Below, in pieces: positions 17,489 to 26,616 of a stretch of 35,261 nucleotides of DNA (positions are counted from its first letter, which is position 1; each line of letters starts with the position of its first letter). The notes under the pieces are model-generated. The model ran no database searches. It saw nothing but the letters and a program-made list of their open reading frames with translations, and had not been told where the DNA came from. Source of the stretch: Bacillota bacterium (GTDB taxonomy: Bacteria > Bacillota > Syntrophomonadia > Syntrophomonadales > Syntrophomonadaceae); contig JAKPGY010000200.1 in the NCBI GenBank assembly GCA_029550685.1, positions 1 through 35,261 on the forward strand, in the 5' to 3' direction. The position numbers and the translations under genes are program-made.

Positions 17489-19027
17489 CTATACTATCAA
17501 CGAGCGGCCGGTCATTTCCTCCGGTATAGAAATTCCCAATAGATCAAGCATGGTGGGAGCTATATCGCGCAGGGAACCCTCTTTTCGGAGCTGGCAGCTG
17601 CGATGCTGATCCGATACCAGGATAAAAGGTACCAGGTCAGTGGTGTGGGATGTCAGCGGAACACCGGTGTTCGGGCAGACCATCATTTCACAATTGCCGT
17701 GATCTGCTGTCACCAGTGCACAGCCCTGTCGCACCAGCACCGCTTTTACTACCCGCTGCAAGCAATGGTCCACTACGCTGCAGGCTTCAACAGCTGCCTC
17801 CAGCACACCGGTGTGTCCAACCATATCCGGATTAGCATAATTCATAATAACTACATCATAATAATCCCGCCCAATTTCCTCGATAACCCGATCAGTTACC
17901 TCTACCGCACTCATGGCTGGCTGCAAATTATAAGTTGCCACTTTTGGAGAAGGAATGAGAATGCGGTCCTCACCAGGATTTGGTTCTTCCACTCCGCCGT
18001 TGAAAAAGAAAGTAACATGGGCGTATTTCTCCGTTTCCGCAATCCGCAGCTGCTTGAGACCGTTTTGCGCCAGTACCTCCCCTAAAGTATTGTTTAAGTT
18101 CTGGGGCGGAAAGGCTACCGGAACATTCAAATCTGCATCATACTGGGTCATACAGACATAATGTATCCGCGGCCATTTGCTGCGCTTAAAGCCTGCAAAG
18201 TTTTCATCTACCAAGGCTCGGGTTATCTGGCGGGCTCGATCAGCCCGGAAATTAAAAAATATCATGCTGTCCCCGTCTTGTATGGTTCCCCGGGGACGGC
18301 CTTGCTCATCAACTATGACCACCGGTTCCACAAATTCATCGGTAATACGGTTCTCGTAACTACTTTCTACAGCTGCCAGAGCATTAGGTGCATTGTTGCC
18401 CTCTCCCAGTACCATGGCATCGTAACTGGCCTGCACCCGCTCCCAGCGTTTATCCCGATCCATGCCGTAAAAGCGCCCTGATATGGTGGCAAACTCTCCG
18501 ACCTGCAATCGATCCATGGTTGCCTGTAATTGCTGAATGTACTGCAGAGCACTGCGCGGGGCCACATCCCGCCCATCCAGGTAAGCATGAATGTATACTC
18601 GCTGCAGGTTATGACGGCGGCATAGCTCCAAAAGAGCTTCTATATGGTTCATGTGGCTGTGTACCCCGCCATCGGATAAGAGCCCCATGAGATGCATGGC
18701 ACTGTTATTCTGCTGAACATTTTGCACGGCGGCAACCAGTTCAGGATTAGTAAAAAAGGATCCATCCTCAATAGCATTGCTGATCCGGGTGATTTCTTGA
18801 AAGACGATGCGCCCTGAGCCTATATTCAAGTGTCCAACTTCCGAATTTCCCATTAGTCCTTTAGGAAGACCTACATCCAATCCGGAACAGACCAGTTCAG
18901 TATAAGGATACTCGCTGCATAGCTGATTATAGAAAAAGGGATTGCAGCAGCTTATAGCATTATCGGGTGCCGGGGGACGTACTCCCCATCCATCTAGTAC
19001 TATTAATACCATAGGTTTTTTAGGCAT
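17489..19027 (-). CDS. gpmI: 2,3-bisphosphoglycerate-independent phosphoglycerate mutase
   Basis: This enzyme interconverts 3- and 2-phosphoglycerate with two Mn2+ ions. The 512-residue product has the phosphatase-like core: VLIVLDGWG (metal Asp), MGNSEVGHLNIGSGR with the phosphorylated Ser, LLSDGGVHSHMNHI of the transferase domain, then YANPDMVGHTG and TADHGNCE (metal ligands). The ATG at 19027 overlaps the tpiA stop by eight bases and has GAGG ten bases upstream; TTG 19033 is the alternative. Mn2+-dependent GpmI is pH-sensitive in sporulating Firmicutes. Confidence 0.97.
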   Translation of the reverse strand: MPKKPMVLIVLDGWGVRPPAPDNAISCCNPFFYNQLCSEYPYTELVCSGLDVGLPKGLMGNSEVGHLNIGSGRIVFQEITRISNAIEDGSFFTNPELVAAVQNVQQNNSAMHLMGLLSDGGVHSHMNHIEALLELCRRHNLQRVYIHAYLDGRDVAPRSALQYIQQLQATMDRLQVGEFATISGRFYGMDRDKRWERVQASYDAMVLGEGNNAPNALAAVESSYENRITDEFVEPVVIVDEQGRPRGTIQDGDSMIFFNFRADRARQITRALVDENFAGFKRSKWPRIHYVCMTQYDADLNVPVAFPPQNLNNTLGEVLAQNGLKQLRIAETEKYAHVTFFFNGGVEEPNPGEDRILIPSPKVATYNLQPAMSAVEVTDRVIEEIGRDYYDVVIMNYANPDMVGHTGVLEAAVEACSVVDHCLQRVVKAVLVRQGCALVTADHGNCEMMVCPNTGVPLTSHTTDLVPFILVSDQHRSCQLRKEGSLRDIAPTMLDLLGISIPEEMTGRSLIV

Positions 19028-19778
19028 TGGCAATTAACCTCGCAATGGTGACGAACGAGCTTACCTGAAGGCTGGCACCTCCGATTAAAGCCCCGTCAAT
19101 GTCTTTTTCCGCCATTATTTCGGCTATGTTGTTACTGTTAACACTGCCTCCGTATAAAATAGGAGTCACAGCAGCAGATTCGGGCCCCAGGGATTGGGCC
19201 AGCCGTTCTCGAATAAAACTTATCATTTCCTGAGCATCGTCGCTGGAAGCATTAACCCCGGTACCAATTGCCCAAACTGGTTCATAGGCTATGACTAGTC
19301 CGGCAGTCGGTGGTGCCAGGTTGCGCAGATCCTGATCCAGTTGTTCTTTCACCACTTCCCGGGCCCGGTGGTTTTCTCTCTCCTGCAGAGTTTCCCCTAC
19401 ACACAATATAGGAATAAGTCCGGCTCCTATAGCCGCTGCCAACTTACGGTTTATCATGGCGTCGGTTTCCCCCAGGATTTGGCGCCGCTCGGAATGCCCA
19501 AGGATAACATACCTGCACCTCAAGTCGCGCAGCATTAGAGGCGATACTTCACCGGTATAGGCTCCCTGTTCTTCCCAAAAGCAGTTCTGCCCTCCCCAGT
19601 GAACTCCAGTATTTTCAAGCTGTTCTGCCACCAGGTACAAAGAGGTAAAAGGAGGGCACACCACCGTTTCCACCCCGGTTAATTCCGGTGCTGCCTGACG
19701 GAGCTGCTCACAGAACTCCTTGGCCTCCGCCCGGCTTTTATTCATTTTCCAGTTAGCAATAGCCAATTTGTTGCGCAT
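19020..19778 (-). CDS. tpiA: Triosephosphate isomerase
   Basis: Interconverts glyceraldehyde 3-phosphate and dihydroxyacetone phosphate. The 252-residue TIM barrel carries ANWKMNKS (catalytic Lys), VILGHSERR (catalytic His), VIAYEPVWAIGTG (catalytic Glu) and the phosphate-gripping ILYGGSV and GALIGGASL. The ATG has GAGG 11 bases upstream. It is 21 bases from the pgk stop, and its end overlaps gpmI, so translation is probably coupled. Confidence 0.98.
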   Translation of the reverse strand: MRNKLAIANWKMNKSRAEAKEFCEQLRQAAPELTGVETVVCPPFTSLYLVAEQLENTGVHWGGQNCFWEEQGAYTGEVSPLMLRDLRCRYVILGHSERRQILGETDAMINRKLAAAIGAGLIPILCVGETLQERENHRAREVVKEQLDQDLRNLAPPTAGLVIAYEPVWAIGTGVNASSDDAQEMISFIRERLAQSLGPESAAVTPILYGGSVNSNNIAEIMAEKDIDGALIGGASLQVSSFVTIARLIANA

Positions 19779-19799
19779 TTAACTTTTAACCTCACTGTC

Positions 19800-20990
19800 C
19801 TAATGAAGTACTTTGGCCCCTTCTACTACTGCTACCCCTGGTAAAATACGTCCTTCCAAAAACTCCAGGGTCGCTCCTCCACCAGTAGAAATATGGGTGA
19901 TATCCTTTTCCAACCCTAGATTCTGTACGGCTGCAGCTGAGTCCCCGCCGCCGATGACACTCACCGCCTGGGAACGGGCTATAGCTCGAGCTACTTCCCA
20001 GGTTCCCCGGGCAAACTGTTCGTGTTCATAAACTCCTAAGGGGCCATTCCAGACTATAGTGTGAGCTTTCTCAATAGCCTCTGTGAACCGGGCAATAGTT
20101 TCAGGCCCCGCATCAACTATCATTTTATCGGCGGGAACCCGGTCAACCGGATACGTTTCCGCTACCGCATCAGCGGATATGGCATCAGTCACTACCACAT
20201 CATTGGGCAGTAGAATGCTAACTCCACGTTCCTGGGCGGTTTGCAGGAGTTGGCTGGCTTTGTCCACCAGATCAGTCTCGCATATAGATTTCCCTATTTC
20301 ATAGCCCTGGGCTTTCAGAAAAGTGTTAGCCATCCCGCCGCCGATCAGCAGTATATCCATTTTATTAATTAAATTGCCGATGAGTCCCAGTTTGTCAGCT
20401 ACCTTGGCTCCTCCCAGGATAGCCATGCGAGGCGGTTCTGGATGATCCAGCACCTGCCGCAGCATTTTAACTTCCTGTTCCATCAAAAAGCCTGCATAAG
20501 CCGGCAGGTAGTCAGCCACTCCGGCAGTAGAAGCATGAGCCCGGTGAGCTGTACCAAAAGCATCGTTAACATATACATCAGCCAAATCAGCCAGCTGCCG
20601 GGCATATTGGGCATCATTTTTCTCCTCTTCCGCATGGAAGCGCAAGTTTTCCAGCAGTAATATTTCTCCCGGCTGGAGCTGATTAACCGCTTCCTTTACC
20701 GCCGGGCCAACACTGTCATTTGCCATGATTACTTTATTATTCACCAGGCTTTGCAGGTGATTTGCCACTGGTTTCAGGCTGTACTTCGGATCTGGTTGTC
20801 CCTTGGGCCGGCCTAAATGGCTCATGGCAATCAATTTAGCTCCCTGGCCCATTATATATTCTATGGTAGGCAGGGCGGCTCTTATCTTGCCGTCATCAAT
20901 AATGGTTCCGTCCTTATTCATAGGCACATTGAAGTCAACTCTTAGCAAAACCGTCTTACCCTGGAGCTGTACGTCTTTTATGGTTTGCAA
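19800..20990 (-). CDS. pgk: Phosphoglycerate kinase
   Basis: Makes ATP from 1,3-bisphosphoglycerate. The 396-residue product has the full two-lobe protein: [56 protein letters not shown], the hinge [16 protein letters not shown] and the nucleotide loop [11 protein letters not shown], then [13 protein letters not shown]. The start is TTG (20990), with AGGGGTG eight bases upstream; no usable ATG is near. It lies 26 bases after gap. Confidence 0.98.
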   Translation of the reverse strand: MQTIKDVQLQGKTVLLRVDFNVPMNKDGTIIDDGKIRAALPTIEYIMGQGAKLIAMSHLGRPKGQPDPKYSLKPVANHLQSLVNNKVIMANDSVGPAVKEAVNQLQPGEILLLENLRFHAEEEKNDAQYARQLADLADVYVNDAFGTAHRAHASTAGVADYLPAYAGFLMEQEVKMLRQVLDHPEPPRMAILGGAKVADKLGLIGNLINKMDILLIGGGMANTFLKAQGYEIGKSICETDLVDKASQLLQTAQERGVSILLPNDVVVTDAISADAVAETYPVDRVPADKMIVDAGPETIARFTEAIEKAHTIVWNGPLGVYEHEQFARGTWEVARAIARSQAVSVIGGGDSAAAVQNLGLEKDITHISTGGGATLEFLEGRILPGVAVVEGAKVLH

Positions 20991-21016
20991 AACTCAAGCA
21001 CCCCTATCTTAATTTG

Positions 21017-22027
21017 TTATAATCCCTGGCTGGCAATAAAGGAGACTGTATCAACCACTCGAGTGGAATAAGCCCATTCATTATCGTACCAGGCAATTAT
21101 TTTCGCCATCCGGTCGCCTATAGTCATTGTCAGAAGACCATCTACAATAGCCGAATACTCTGTTCCCCGGTAGTCACTGGAAACCAGCGGTACTTCGGTG
21201 TAATGGAGAATCCCCTTAAGATTGCCTTTGCTGGCTGCGAGGAATGCTGCATTGATTTGTTCACGGGAAGCCGGTTTTTCCAGTTCCACTGTCAGATCCA
21301 ACAGGGATACGGTGGGCGTAGGGACCCGTACTGCCAGGCCATCCAGTTTCCCGTCCAGTTCCGGTATCACCAACCCTAAAGCACTGGCGGCACCGGTAGT
21401 GGTAGGAATCATAGACTGGGCTGCGGCCCGGGCTCTGCGTAAATCACTGTGTTCCAAATCGAGAATACGCTGGTCATTGGTGTAAGAATGAACCGTATTC
21501 ATAAACCCTTTGACAATGCCAAATTCCTCCATGAGTACTTTCGCCACTGGAGCCAGGCAATTGGTGGTACAGGACGCCATAGATATAACCTGGTATTCGG
21601 GCCGGTACTTTTGATGGTTGACTCCCATCACCAAAGTTAACTCTACATCTTTGCCAGGCGCAGTGATAATGACCTTCTTCGCTCCGGCCTTGATATGTTT
21701 ACCGGCTTTGTCCTGGGAGCGAAACTTTCCGGTTCCCTCCACAACTATTTGGACCCCCAATTGTTCCCAGGGCAGGTTTTCGGGATCTTTTTCCGATAGA
21801 TAAGGAATAGAATGCCCATCAATAATTAAGTTTTTCCCATCTTCCTCAACTGTTCCGTTATACTGACCATGCAGAGAATCGTACTTGAAAAGGTGCGCAC
21901 TAGCTGTAATACTGCCCAGATCATTAATAGCTGCGATTTCTACATCATCACGCTGCATGGCTATACGCCCTACCAGTCTTCCTATACGGCCAAACCCGTT
22001 AATAGCTATCTTGACCGCCACCATCAT
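21017..22027 (-). CDS. gap: Glyceraldehyde-3-phosphate dehydrogenase, type I
   Basis: Oxidises glyceraldehyde 3-phosphate with phosphate and NAD. The product of about 336 residues has the Rossmann motif INGFGRIGR, the catalytic Cys in SMASCTTNCLAPVAK, and DLTVELEKPASREQINAAFL and WYDNEWAYSTRV in the catalytic domain. Three possible starts cluster at 22030 (GTG), 22027 and 22024 (ATG). The ATG at 22027 overlaps the cggR stop as TGATG, so translation is likely coupled to that of the repressor. Confidence 0.98.
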   Translation of the reverse strand: MMVAVKIAINGFGRIGRLVGRIAMQRDDVEIAAINDLGSITASAHLFKYDSLHGQYNGTVEEDGKNLIIDGHSIPYLSEKDPENLPWEQLGVQIVVEGTGKFRSQDKAGKHIKAGAKKVIITAPGKDVELTLVMGVNHQKYRPEYQVISMASCTTNCLAPVAKVLMEEFGIVKGFMNTVHSYTNDQRILDLEHSDLRRARAAAQSMIPTTTGAASALGLVIPELDGKLDGLAVRVPTPTVSLLDLTVELEKPASREQINAAFLAASKGNLKGILHYTEVPLVSSDYRGTEYSAIVDGLLTMTIGDRMAKIIAWYDNEWAYSTRVVDTVSFIASQGL

Positions 22028-23067
22028 CACCCTTTCTTATTACCGTTGTTATTATGCAAAATTTTAAGTGCAGCACCTTCATCAGTAATTAAAGCGGTGG
22101 TACGACAGCCATTAAGTACCGCCCGGATGGCATCACCCTTATGACTCCCGCCGGCTACCGCTATGATCTCAGGTATTTTGTCCAGATCAGTCCGTTCCAA
22201 ACCAATACCGGCAACTTCAAAAACTATTTTGCCCGCTTTATCAAAATAATATCGCATGGCTTCTCCTACCGCCCCACGATCATGGAGCTGCTTCAGCTCA
22301 CTGGCCGTAAAGTTACGGCGGCTGGCCATTTCCAAAGCTGAACCGATGCCATGCACTAAAATATCACTGGATTTAATTGTTTGAATAATTTCGTTGACAT
22401 GACTATCCTGCCGCAGAACTTCCGCTGTGTTTTCCTCCAAACTATCCGGGATATGCAGAAGACGGTACTGGCCTCCCAGGCTCTTGGCAATACGAGCGGC
22501 AATCGTACCGGCTTGTTGTTCCATGTCTTCCCCCAATCCGCCCCGGGCCGGCACCACCAAAATATTTTCCATGCCCGGTCCTTGCTCCATGGCAGCGGCC
22601 ATTTCCGCCAGGGTGGTTCCGCCGGTAACCGCCAGAATGCAGCCCGGCTTTAAAATACGCTGCAGAAAGCGCGCCGCAGCGATTCCTATATCTTTCTTGA
22701 CCAAGTGATTTTGGTAAGAATCTCCGGGGACAACTATTACTTCCTGCAGATTAAACATTTGTTTAATTTCGTAAGCTAATGTTTGGGTTTGATATAGGAA
22801 AGGGATGTATTGGTCTATCTCCTGGAGTAAGGATTTACCGGAAGGGGTAAGAAAAATCCCGGCCGCCGTAGTGTATAAAGCACCTTTCGAACGCAAGACC
22901 TCGACTTCTCCGCGCACCGTTCGCTCTGGATAATTAAGGGCTTTGCTGATCTGACGTCTGCCTATTGGTTGCTGATAAAACACCAGACGCAATATTTGGT
23001 AGCGCATAGTTATGATCTCTAGCGCTTCTGGAACGAAACGCTCCATCAAACTAAAAAGATGATCCAT
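22027..23067 (-). CDS. cggR: Central glycolytic genes regulator CggR (SorC family)
   Basis: CggR represses the gap operon and is relieved by fructose-1,6-bisphosphate. The 346-residue protein has an N-terminal winged helix (QPIGRRQISKALNYPERTVR, about 35-65) and a SorC-type sugar-phosphate-binding C-terminal domain, with AVTGGTTLAEMAAAM, VPARGGLGEDMEQQAGTIAA and IAVAGGSHKGDAIRAVLNG. I use ATG 23067, with GAGGTG upstream; 14 more codons are open but run into the operator. It is first in the operon, ahead of gap, the usual autoregulated arrangement. Confidence 0.96.
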   Translation of the reverse strand: MDHLFSLMERFVPEALEIITMRYQILRLVFYQQPIGRRQISKALNYPERTVRGEVEVLRSKGALYTTAAGIFLTPSGKSLLQEIDQYIPFLYQTQTLAYEIKQMFNLQEVIVVPGDSYQNHLVKKDIGIAAARFLQRILKPGCILAVTGGTTLAEMAAAMEQGPGMENILVVPARGGLGEDMEQQAGTIAARIAKSLGGQYRLLHIPDSLEENTAEVLRQDSHVNEIIQTIKSSDILVHGIGSALEMASRRNFTASELKQLHDRGAVGEAMRYYFDKAGKIVFEVAGIGLERTDLDKIPEIIAVAGGSHKGDAIRAVLNGCRTTALITDEGAALKILHNNNGNKKG

Positions 23068-23082
23068 AACTACACCTCGCCT

Positions 23083-23119
23083 TGGGACGCTATTGCTCCT
23101 TAGGGGCAATTTCGTCCCA
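23083..23119. promoter_or_regulatory. Likely CggR operator: 37-bp inverted repeat
   Basis: TGGGACG and CGTCCCA are perfect inverted ends, with inner arms AAATTGC and GCAATAG extending the symmetry around a CCCTAAGGA-like centre. It lies between the promoter and the cggR start, where a repressor would block transcription. Known Bacillus CggR sites contain GGGAC half-sites too, but as direct repeats. Confidence 0.65.
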
Positions 23120-23161
23120 CTATAATTGTACTAGAGCCAAAATTCGCTTGACTGTGTATTT

Positions 23162-23170
23162 ATTATAGCA
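23162..23170 (-). promoter_or_regulatory. Extended -10 promoter of the glycolytic operon
   Basis: On the minus strand TGCTATAAT (23170-23162) is a perfect extended -10 element. No good -35 precedes it at 17 bases, as is common for this promoter type. Transcription would begin near 23155, about 36 bases upstream of the operator. Confidence 0.6.
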
Positions 23171-23222
23171 CAAATACCAATATTTGATGCACATTTCCAT
23201 AAAATTTAAAGGCTGTCAACTC

Positions 23223-24620
23223 TTAATAGCGGCGGCGGGCCATGGTGCAGGCAATACCTAGTTCGCTGCGGTATTTGGCCACGGTACGGCGGGAAATGCA
23301 GATGCCCTGCTCTTGCAGAGTCTGGGCGATTGCTTCGTCGCTCAAAGGACGGGTGGGATCTTCCTGGGCTACCAACTCTTCTATCCTCTTTTTTATGCTG
23401 CGGGCGGAGACTTTTTCCTCGCTCCGTGTACATTGGACCCCGGTACTGAAGAAGTATTTTAACTCAAACAAGCCTTGCGGAGTCTGGATATACTTGTTGG
23501 TAGTGGCTCGGCTTACTGTTGACTCATGCACTTCTACAATATCGGCCACCTCACGCAAGGTTAGAGGTTTTAAGCAGGCTACCCCGTTATCAAGAAAGTC
23601 TTTTTGAATATCCACTATGCAGCGGGCCACCTTGTATAGAGTCATGCGCCGCTGCTCGATACTGCGAATCAGCCACATAGCTGATCCTATTTTTTCCTCC
23701 AAATACTTGCGGGTCTCCGGGGTAAAGGTCGATTCGGTTTGGCGCATGATTTTCTCATAAAGCCGGTTGACGGTCAGGCGAGGAAATTGAAAGTCGTTTA
23801 CTATTACTACATATTCGCCATCTACCTTTTCCACAAAAATATCAGGGATAATATATTTAATCTGGTCGCTGTTGCTGTACTGTAAACCGGGTTTAGGATC
23901 TAAAGTGCGAATTAAGTCGCATATCTCTTGCACCTGCTGGATTGAAAGGTTCACAGCCTGGGCTATGCGATTAAGCCTGCCCCGGCCAATATCCTCCAGG
24001 TGGTTCTTTACTATGGTAGTTATTACTGGATCGTCCTTCCCATAATGATGAAGCTGAATCAAAAGGCATTCCGGTAAATCGCGGGCCCCCACCCCATAGG
24101 GATGAAAGGTATGAATCATCTCCAGAACTTCTTCGACTCTGGATTCGGTTACTCCCATCTGTTCGGCTACCTCACTGAGTTCCACAGTCAGGTAACCGTT
24201 GTTATCGATGCTGCCGATCAAATACTCTCCGATGCGCAGGTCCAATTCGTCCCTGGTTACCATGCGCAGTTGGAATTCCAGGTGATCTATCAAACTGGGG
24301 CGGCTGGTAATGAAGTTTTCCAGGGACTTTTCTTCTTCTTTTTCCTGGGGCATATAGGCTGAGTCACGGTCATGGTGAAATTCTATCCATTGTTCCAAAG
24401 TGCTATTGGCTTCCGCCTCAGCTTCCTGGTCCTCCCTTTCCCTTTCAGGTACCTCTTCTGGTTCCCGTTCATCGAGGAAGGGGTTTTCTTCCAGTTCCTT
24501 TTGTATATACTCACTCAGCTCCAGGGTGGACATTTGCAAAATAGCAATGGCCTGCCGGAGTTCAGGCGTCATGAGCAGCTTTTGCTGTTGTTCCAGGAAA
24601 ATGTCGTGGGTAAGCTTCAT
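23223..24620 (-). CDS. rpoN: RNA polymerase sigma-54 factor
   Basis: Sigma-54 directs RNA polymerase to -24/-12 promoters that need enhancer-binding ATPases. The 465-residue product has the Gln/Leu-rich region I (LEQQQKLLMTPELRQAIAIL), an acidic region II (about 60-110, rich in Glu), the core-binding region, the helix-turn-helix (LREVADIVEVHESTVSRATT) and the RpoN box (SRRTVAKYRSELG) near the C-terminus. I use ATG 24620, with GGGAG about seven bases upstream. It lies upstream of cggR after whiA. No -24/-12 promoter was obvious in the gaps of this window. Confidence 0.97.
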   Translation of the reverse strand: MKLTHDIFLEQQQKLLMTPELRQAIAILQMSTLELSEYIQKELEENPFLDEREPEEVPEREREDQEAEAEANSTLEQWIEFHHDRDSAYMPQEKEEEKSLENFITSRPSLIDHLEFQLRMVTRDELDLRIGEYLIGSIDNNGYLTVELSEVAEQMGVTESRVEEVLEMIHTFHPYGVGARDLPECLLIQLHHYGKDDPVITTIVKNHLEDIGRGRLNRIAQAVNLSIQQVQEICDLIRTLDPKPGLQYSNSDQIKYIIPDIFVEKVDGEYVVIVNDFQFPRLTVNRLYEKIMRQTESTFTPETRKYLEEKIGSAMWLIRSIEQRRMTLYKVARCIVDIQKDFLDNGVACLKPLTLREVADIVEVHESTVSRATTNKYIQTPQGLFELKYFFSTGVQCTRSEEKVSARSIKKRIEELVAQEDPTRPLSDEAIAQTLQEQGICISRRTVAKYRSELGIACTMARRRY

Positions 24621-24693
24621 TTTGTACTCCCTTACATTTAGCAAGTTCTCATCAGAGTAAAATATTCGTTGAATCCCCGTTGATGTCCTGCTG

Positions 24694-25632
24694 CTATTCT
24701 CCCAGCATGATTTGGTCAGCTAGATCTTCTATCTTGCGCATGCGGTGGGCGACTCCTGATTTAGTAAGGGGCGGGGCCATCATTTCTCCTAATTCCTTCA
24801 GGGACGAATCGGGAAACTCCAGCCTTAATTGGGCCAGGGTTCGAAGTCCGGGCGGAATGCCCTCCCAGCCATGGGAATCAACGATTTGCTTAATTGCCTC
24901 GATTTGTCTTATAGACGCATCTACAGTTTTAACTAAATTGGCTGTTTCAAAATTCACCTGCCGGTTGACATTGTTACGCATTGATTTCAAAATGCGAACG
25001 TTTTCGAAATCCAGCAAGGCTTTGCTGGCTCCCACAGTCCGCAAGAAATCAACAATGCTTTCCGCATCTTTGATATACAAAACCTGGCTGGTCTTTCTTT
25101 CTGTCTGGCGGGCTTCCAGATTCAGACGAGCCATGAGCTTTTGCACTTCACCGGCCATGGCTTGATCATGGAGCACAATCTCCAAGTGGTAATTCCCTTC
25201 GGGCCGGCTGATAAACCCCCGGCTTAAAAATGCTCCCCTAAGATAAGCCCTCCTGCAGCAATTGCGGTTCAGCAGTTTCCATCTTATTCCCGGCCTGAAC
25301 TGTCCATGAGCATTGATTAGGCCTAGTTCCCGCAGCATAGCTTGGCAGGACTCATCCAGTTTACTTTTGACCAGATAAACTCTGGTTTTCCTAAAACGCT
25401 TCTTTTTTTCAGCGCTTACTGAAACCGGCAGAGCATACAATTCTTTTATCAATAGAAACGCTTTACGCGCTGTAGCCGCATTTTCAAATTCCGCCACCAG
25501 TATCTGCTGGCCATTATTTTCCTGCAAAGAGGCATTCAGCACCAGCAATGCTGCCAGTTCTGCCTTACGGCAGCAGAACCGCTCAGCATTTAACCGGGCC
25601 AGTTCATCGCGTACCTGCATGGCAAAACTCAT
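24694..25632 (-). CDS. whiA: DNA-binding protein WhiA
   Basis: WhiA is a conserved Gram-positive regulator, tied to sporulation in actinobacteria and to cell division and chromosome segregation in Firmicutes. The 312-residue protein has the N-terminal degenerate LAGLIDADG homing-endonuclease fold (CRRAYLRGAFLSRGFISRPE) and a C-terminal helix-turn-helix (LKELGEMMAPPLTKSGVAHR). The ATG has GGAGG nine bases upstream. The order rapZ-yvcK-whiA is the standard one, with 15 bases after yvcK. Confidence 0.97.
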   Translation of the reverse strand: MSFAMQVRDELARLNAERFCCRKAELAALLVLNASLQENNGQQILVAEFENAATARKAFLLIKELYALPVSVSAEKKKRFRKTRVYLVKSKLDESCQAMLRELGLINAHGQFRPGIRWKLLNRNCCRRAYLRGAFLSRGFISRPEGNYHLEIVLHDQAMAGEVQKLMARLNLEARQTERKTSQVLYIKDAESIVDFLRTVGASKALLDFENVRILKSMRNNVNRQVNFETANLVKTVDASIRQIEAIKQIVDSHGWEGIPPGLRTLAQLRLEFPDSSLKELGEMMAPPLTKSGVAHRMRKIEDLADQIMLGE

Positions 25633-25647
25633 ACTGTTCTTCCTCCA

Positions 25648-26616
25648 TTATGGTCTTCCCCGGTACAGAGTATCGAAGATCACTTTGGCCAGCTTATGTG
25701 GGTCGTGCCAGGCTACCTCAGTATCACTGACCAGATCTTCCGCAATGACCTCTATGCCCAGCTCCTGCAGTTCAGATACCGAGGGTGACACCGGTACGGC
25801 CAATTCCTGCAGATAACGGTCCAACCGCTCCTGGTCAATGAAGCCATTGTTCACCACCACATAATCAAAGACCTGCTCTCCTATATGCTTCATAATTACT
25901 GAGATGTGATCTGCGGCTGAGTAATTATCAGTTTCTCCATTCTCGGTCATAATGTTGCAGACATAAAAGGTCAGAGCCGGTGATTGGCGAATAGCCTCTA
26001 CCACCCCGTTTACCAGCAGATTAGGAATAATACTGGTAAAAAGGCTGCCCGGGCCTACCACAATGGCATCAGCCTCCATTATTGCCTCCAGGGTGGCCGG
26101 CACCGGGGCACAGGATTCCGGTACCAGGTACAGCCTATCAATGGGTTCGCCATATTCCCGGATGGAGGTTTCCCCGAAAACCGTAACCCCATCCTTCATC
26201 ACGGCACCTAGCGCTACATGTTCCAGAGTAGAAGGTATCACATTGCCTCGTACCTTCAGTACTTTGCTGACTTCTTTAATAGCTGATACAAAATCACCGG
26301 TTATTTCCGACATAGCTACCAGCAGCAAATTGCCCAAATTATGTCCCTGCAAGCTATCCCCCTGAGAAAACCGGTGTTGAAATACCTTATCCATTAAAGT
26401 TTCCGTCTCAGCTAAAGCCACCAGACAGTTGCGAATATCACCCGGGGGGAGTACCCCCAACTCGGCCCGCAGCCGGCCGGAGCTGCCCCCGTCATCGGTC
26501 ACAGTAACTACCGCAGTAAGCTGAGAGGTATATTTTTTAAGACCTTTAAGCAGCACCGCCAGACCGGTACCGCCTCCGATAACAACTACCTTGGGTTCTG
26601 TCAGAAAAGAAGCCAT
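25648..26616 (-). CDS. yvcK: Gluconeogenesis factor YvcK (2-phospho-L-lactate transferase-like)
   Basis: YvcK is needed for growth on gluconeogenic carbon sources and for normal cell shape in Bacillus and is thought to bind UDP-sugars. The 322-residue product has VVVIGGGTGLAVLLKGLKKY, VTVTDDGGSSGRLR, GDIRNCLVALAE and the late PGSLFTSIIPNLLV. The ATG directly follows the rapZ stop codon (no gap) with GGAGG five bases upstream. It forms one transcript with rapZ and whiA. Confidence 0.96.
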   Translation of the reverse strand: MASFLTEPKVVVIGGGTGLAVLLKGLKKYTSQLTAVVTVTDDGGSSGRLRAELGVLPPGDIRNCLVALAETETLMDKVFQHRFSQGDSLQGHNLGNLLLVAMSEITGDFVSAIKEVSKVLKVRGNVIPSTLEHVALGAVMKDGVTVFGETSIREYGEPIDRLYLVPESCAPVPATLEAIMEADAIVVGPGSLFTSIIPNLLVNGVVEAIRQSPALTFYVCNIMTENGETDNYSAADHISVIMKHIGEQVFDYVVVNNGFIDQERLDRYLQELAVPVSPSVSELQELGIEVIAEDLVSDTEVAWHDPHKLAKVIFDTLYRGRP

